Assembly: GCA_964020085.1 (NCBI GenBank)
Contig: OZ026597.1
Span: 15,736,915-15,800,914 of the forward strand
Length of the DNA: 64,000 nt
Reading direction: 5' to 3'
Source of the DNA: Micromussa lordhowensis
Taxonomy: Eukaryota; Cnidaria; Anthozoa; Scleractinia; Lobophylliidae
A program made the translations under genes and the position numbers. The notes beneath the pieces were generated by a model that did not search any database, had not been told where the DNA came from, and worked only from the letters and a program-made list of their open reading frames with translations. Positions 61,150-64,000 of the stretch are shown piece after piece; the first letter of the stretch is position 1; the number at the start of each line of letters is the position of its first letter.

Positions 61150-61672
61150 CAAACCTTGACTCGCTTTTTATTCACACTTGTAAACATGCGAAACCACGCT
61201 TTGATCTTGAAATCTCAAATCGGACTAACATTTATTTTTATTCAAACTTGTGAACAATAAGCGACACGACGCTTTGATCATGAAACCTTGACTAACATTT
61301 TATTCTAACTTACTTGTGAACAAGCGACACCACGCTTTGATCATGAAACCTCGACTAACATTTTATTCAAACTTGTAAACATGAGACACCACGCTTTGAT
61401 CATGAAACCTCGACTAACATTTTATTCAAACTTGTGAACATGCGAAACCACGCTTTGATCATGAAACCTCGACTAACATTTTATTTAAACTTGTAAACAT
61501 GAGACACCACGCTTTGATCATGAAACCTCGACTAACAATTTTTTATTCAAACTTGTGAACATGCGAAACCACGCTTTGATCATGAAACCTCGACTAACAT
61601 TTATTCAAACTTGTGAACATGCGAAACCACACTTTGATCACAAAACCTCGACTAACATTTTATTCAAATTTG
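61150..61672. repeat. tandem array, about eight units of about 60 bp
   Basis: Each unit contains CACGCTTTGATCATGAAACC followed by TCGACTAACATTTTATTCAA and ACTTGTGAACATGCGA; units differ by small changes. The units touch one another, without unique spacers, so this is not a CRISPR array. Confidence 0.9.
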
Positions 61673-62211
61673 ATTAAAATTCCTGTTTTCAAAGATATGG
61701 TGTTTTGGAGTTTGAATGAACAGTTTATGCCAAATAGAACGGGGGATATTTTTTGTGTTTGCCGTGACGCTTCGGATAAAGTTTTTTTACGCTACCGACT
61801 CGTCGTCTTGTGCCGCTAGACAAAACTTTCCCTGGCAGAAAAATCTGAAATTAATGCAAACAGCACATCTCAGAAACTTTCATTAAAACTGCTGTCTTCA
61901 AAGATATAGTATTTTGGCGTTTGAATGAACGATTTATGCCAAATAGAACCAGAGATATTTTTTGTGTTTGCCGTGACGCTTTGGACAACAATCAAGTTCA
62001 TTACGCTACCGACTCGTCGTCTTGTGCTGCTAAACAAAACTTTCCCTGGCAGAAAAATCTGAAATTAATGCAAATGTCGCATCTCAGAAACTTTGATTAA
62101 AACCCGTGTCTTCAAAGATATAGTATTTTGGCGTTTGAATGAACGATTTATGCCAAATAGAACCGGAGATATTTTTAGCGTTTACGTTCACGCGTGGGAA
62201 AGTTCATTACG

Positions 62212-63174
62212 CATGGTTCGCACGGGCCTTGAATAGTCCTTGAAAAAGCATCAACCCCTTGAAAAGTCCTTGAAAATTGAAAAATCTGCTCAAGTCCTTG
62301 AAAAGTCCTTGAATTTTCCCCATTTTCCCTTGAATCTTATAGAAAGGTCCTTGAATAAACAAAACTTCATCAACGCAATGTTTTCTTGCGCACAAAAAAC
62401 GTTCAAAGCTAACAAGACACAGTTTTCTGCATGAAACATCGCGTGAAACTGTTTACGGTGAGTCTGGTGTACTTCATTGCTGTTATTTGACGCACCTTAG
62501 GAACCGTGCCTTCCAGGGATAAGGTATTGCAATTACCTGTACCCCCCTACAATGTAATCGGTCTCGTGCACATGGAATTCGTCATGGAGTCAAAAGGGCG
62601 GAAAGGCCAGTGTTTATACAATAAGAAATGGGAACATGACTCTCAATACAAAGCCTGGGTTAGTGCATATAAAGCGGACAAGCGAAAAGCATTGTGCCAT
62701 TGGTGTGACCGGACAATTGACGTCTCAAGTATGGGCGAGAGCGCGCTAAAATCGCACTCAAGAAGCGAGAAGCACAAGCAAAACAGTCGATGTCAACAGA
62801 CAGGGAAGTTGATTTTCGTGACCCAAGCCAATTCACTTCGAAAAACAGCCAAGGAGAAATTTCAAGAACTAACTGACTTAAATGCAAGCTTAAATTCCAA
62901 ACTAGAAAAGCTAAAAGAATAGACACAATCAAAACATTTTCTGAGGTTTGTTTTAATGTTATTTGATTTCCTGTACTGCATTTATGGAAGTTTCCTGTTT
63001 ATATTGCATGTTTCCTTGCACAACATCCCATACAAAAAGTCATTTATATCGATTGGTTTATAACATGTATGTCGAATTGAGTAGAAAATCAAGTCCTTGA
63101 AAGAGAAGGATTTGTCCTTGAAAAGTCCTTGAAAAGTCCTTGATAAGAAAGGTCTCAGGTCTGTATGAACCATG
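62212..63174. mobile_element. 963 bp nested element with zinc-finger ORF and TTACG duplication
   Basis: The ends CATGGTTCGCACGG and (complement of the right end) CATGGTTCATACAG form short inverted repeats. TTACG flanks both sides (62207-62211 and 63175-63179). Both subterminal regions carry tandem variants of TCCTTGAAAAG in the same orientation. It sits in one unit of the 210 bp tandem array. Superfamily not determined. Confidence 0.7.
62506..62922 (+). CDS. zinc-finger protein fragment of a transposase-like family
   Basis: 138 codons; the part with clear character begins at MEFVMESKGRKGQCLYNKKW (62572). It includes KALCHWCDRTIDVSSMGESA followed by LKSHSRSEKHKQN, a CxxC...H...H finger of the BED/TTF-like kind seen in proteins derived from hAT and related transposases. 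It ends in a Leu/Lys-rich helix (ELTDLNASLNSKLEKLKE). No catalytic domain follows, so the element would be non-autonomous, or the ORF is the first exon of a larger, now lost, gene. It lies within an intron of MAU2. Expression is not shown. Confidence 0.5.
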   Translation: MPSRDKVLQLPVPPYNVIGLVHMEFVMESKGRKGQCLYNKKWEHDSQYKAWVSAYKADKRKALCHWCDRTIDVSSMGESALKSHSRSEKHKQNSRCQQTGKLIFVTQANSLRKTAKEKFQELTDLNASLNSKLEKLKE

Positions 63175-64000
63175 TTACGTTACCGACTCGTCATCTCCTA
63201 CGCTAGACGAAACTTTCCCTGGCAGAAAAAAATTGAAACTACAGTGTATTGCAAACGGCACATCTCAGAAACCTTGATTTAAACTCCAGTCGTCGAAGAT
63301 ATACGTTTTTGTTAAATTGGCGTTTGAATGAACAATTTGTACCCCACAGAACCGGAGATATAATTTCTTTAATAATTTCCGTGACGCTTTTGTGACTCCA
63401 TTTACATGAAAAGACAATTGTCTCGCCCGCGCGTGTTGAAAGTCGGAACATTTTTCTCCTACACAAAATTTAGTGGTCGTTTGAGTTAGCGGTTATTGGA
63501 GAGCAAACAAATGTAGGCAGCTGAAGTATGAGTATATGATATCTAGTGCCAAAATACTCACAGTATCAGGATTGAAAAATTATAGAGAACAAGATTCGCA
63601 AAATCAACTCTTTGCCCTTGTGTTCGCATGAATTGAAATGCATGTAATTCTTCTTATACATGTAGTTTATGCAGATATAACACCGATGCACATCTTATGT
63701 TGGACGTTCCCATCGATTTGCCAACGAACTGCAGTGCAGCAACCGTTACAAATGTCCGGTTTTTTACGCGTAATATATGCCATACTAAATGCATCAGTGA
63801 TTCTCGAGAGAAACGAGATGCGTCTCGCGAGAAACGAGAAACGTCTCGCGAGAAATGAGACCCGTCTCGTGAGGAACGAGACGAGAGGTGGTAACTTACC
63901 TTTGAGCGGTACTGTAATTCCTACTAAAGTTTGTGGCAAAAAATATACAGTTCTGTAAAACTATGGTGTACAAATGTAGTTGGTGTAGATCATACATGTA

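Larger units (their letters stand above)
61673..63395. repeat. second tandem array, units of about 210 bp, split by an insertion
   Basis: Units share TTTGGCGTTTGAATGAAC, TATGCCAAATAGAACC, CGCTACCGACTCGTCGTC and TTCCCTGGCAGAAAAA. Units begin near 61690, 61900 and 62105; the third is interrupted at 62211 and resumes at 63180, and a further partial unit runs to about 63395. Confidence 0.85.
61012..63914. mobile_element. 2.9 kb Tc1/mariner-type non-autonomous element in MAU2 intron 1
   Basis: The left end reads CAGTACCGCTCAAAGGTAAG and the right end is its complement (CTTACCTTTGAGCGGTACTG), extending through TTACCACC. TA lies on both sides (61010-61011 and 63915-63916), the target duplication of Tc1/mariner elements. 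Subterminal zones (61040-61120 and 63800-63890) are rich in GTCTCG and TCTCGCGAGA motifs. The inside consists of two kinds of tandem repeats and a nested insertion. No Tc1/mariner transposase is present. Confidence 0.8.

Noticed and set aside
61150..61672. Regular repeats that might suggest a CRISPR array
   Set aside because: Units of about 60 bp directly adjoin one another and vary along their whole length; there are no unique spacers, and the context is an animal intron inside a transposon.

Overview
This is a window of animal nuclear DNA, most likely from a cnidarian (a coral or sea anemone). The evidence is one recognisable host exon (first coding exon of the cohesin-loader gene MAU2/SCC4, 59941-60168, with a GT splice donor), spliced AT-rich sequence, and a repeat load typical of such genomes (Polinton, BEL/Pao, DIRS-like, Penelope, CR1/L2-like, RTE, Tx1/L1-like, R2/NeSL-like and hAT pieces). 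The species assignment is inference. I see no tRNA, rRNA or CRISPR.

Layout. 1-12.6 kb: decayed CR1-like retrotransposons (two related copies), a hAT-type MITE, a 2.4 kb inverted-repeat element (2821-5266) that carries a 551 bp foldback with a hammerhead-ribozyme-like core in each arm, a Ty3/gypsy integrase remnant, inverted Penelope remnants with a GIY-YIG domain, and a DIRS-type tyrosine recombinase end. 12.6-21.3 kb: a Tx1/L1-like reverse transcriptase gene split by a complete BEL/Pao LTR element (12743-19493) with 5-bp target duplications TGAAC. 21.4-24.6 kb: a CR1-like element ending in (TTA)n, then the C-terminal part of an R2/NeSL-like element.

24674-39446 is the centrepiece: an almost complete 14.8 kb Polinton/Maverick (adintovirus-like) element inserted in an (ATTATC)n microsatellite. 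It has 201 bp terminal inverted repeats whose outer 117 bp are themselves palindromic hairpins, and whose inner ends stop exactly at the start codons of the two terminal genes. It encodes a protein-primed family B DNA polymerase, a retroviral-type integrase, a packaging-type ATPase, a probable major capsid protein, a probable penton, and about ten small or uncharacterised proteins, many with membrane segments. Replication genes, virion genes and integrase together look like a virus-transposon able to copy, package and integrate itself. Five frame breaks lie in short homopolymers or G/C runs with no nonsense codons, so they may be sequencing indels rather than decay. A structured non-coding block at 25582-26033 contains several hairpins, two of them with complementary loops.

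40-57 kb: a DIRS-like fragment fused to a second, internally deleted BEL/Pao copy, a 5'-truncated CR1-like tail, several foldback MITEs, and a nest of RTE, gypsy and hAT remnants. 58.4-64 kb: a foldback MITE, the MAU2 promoter (with an E2F-type site) and first exon, then an intron carrying a 2.9 kb TA-flanked Tc1/mariner-type element filled with tandem repeats, itself interrupted by a 963 bp element with a zinc-finger ORF.
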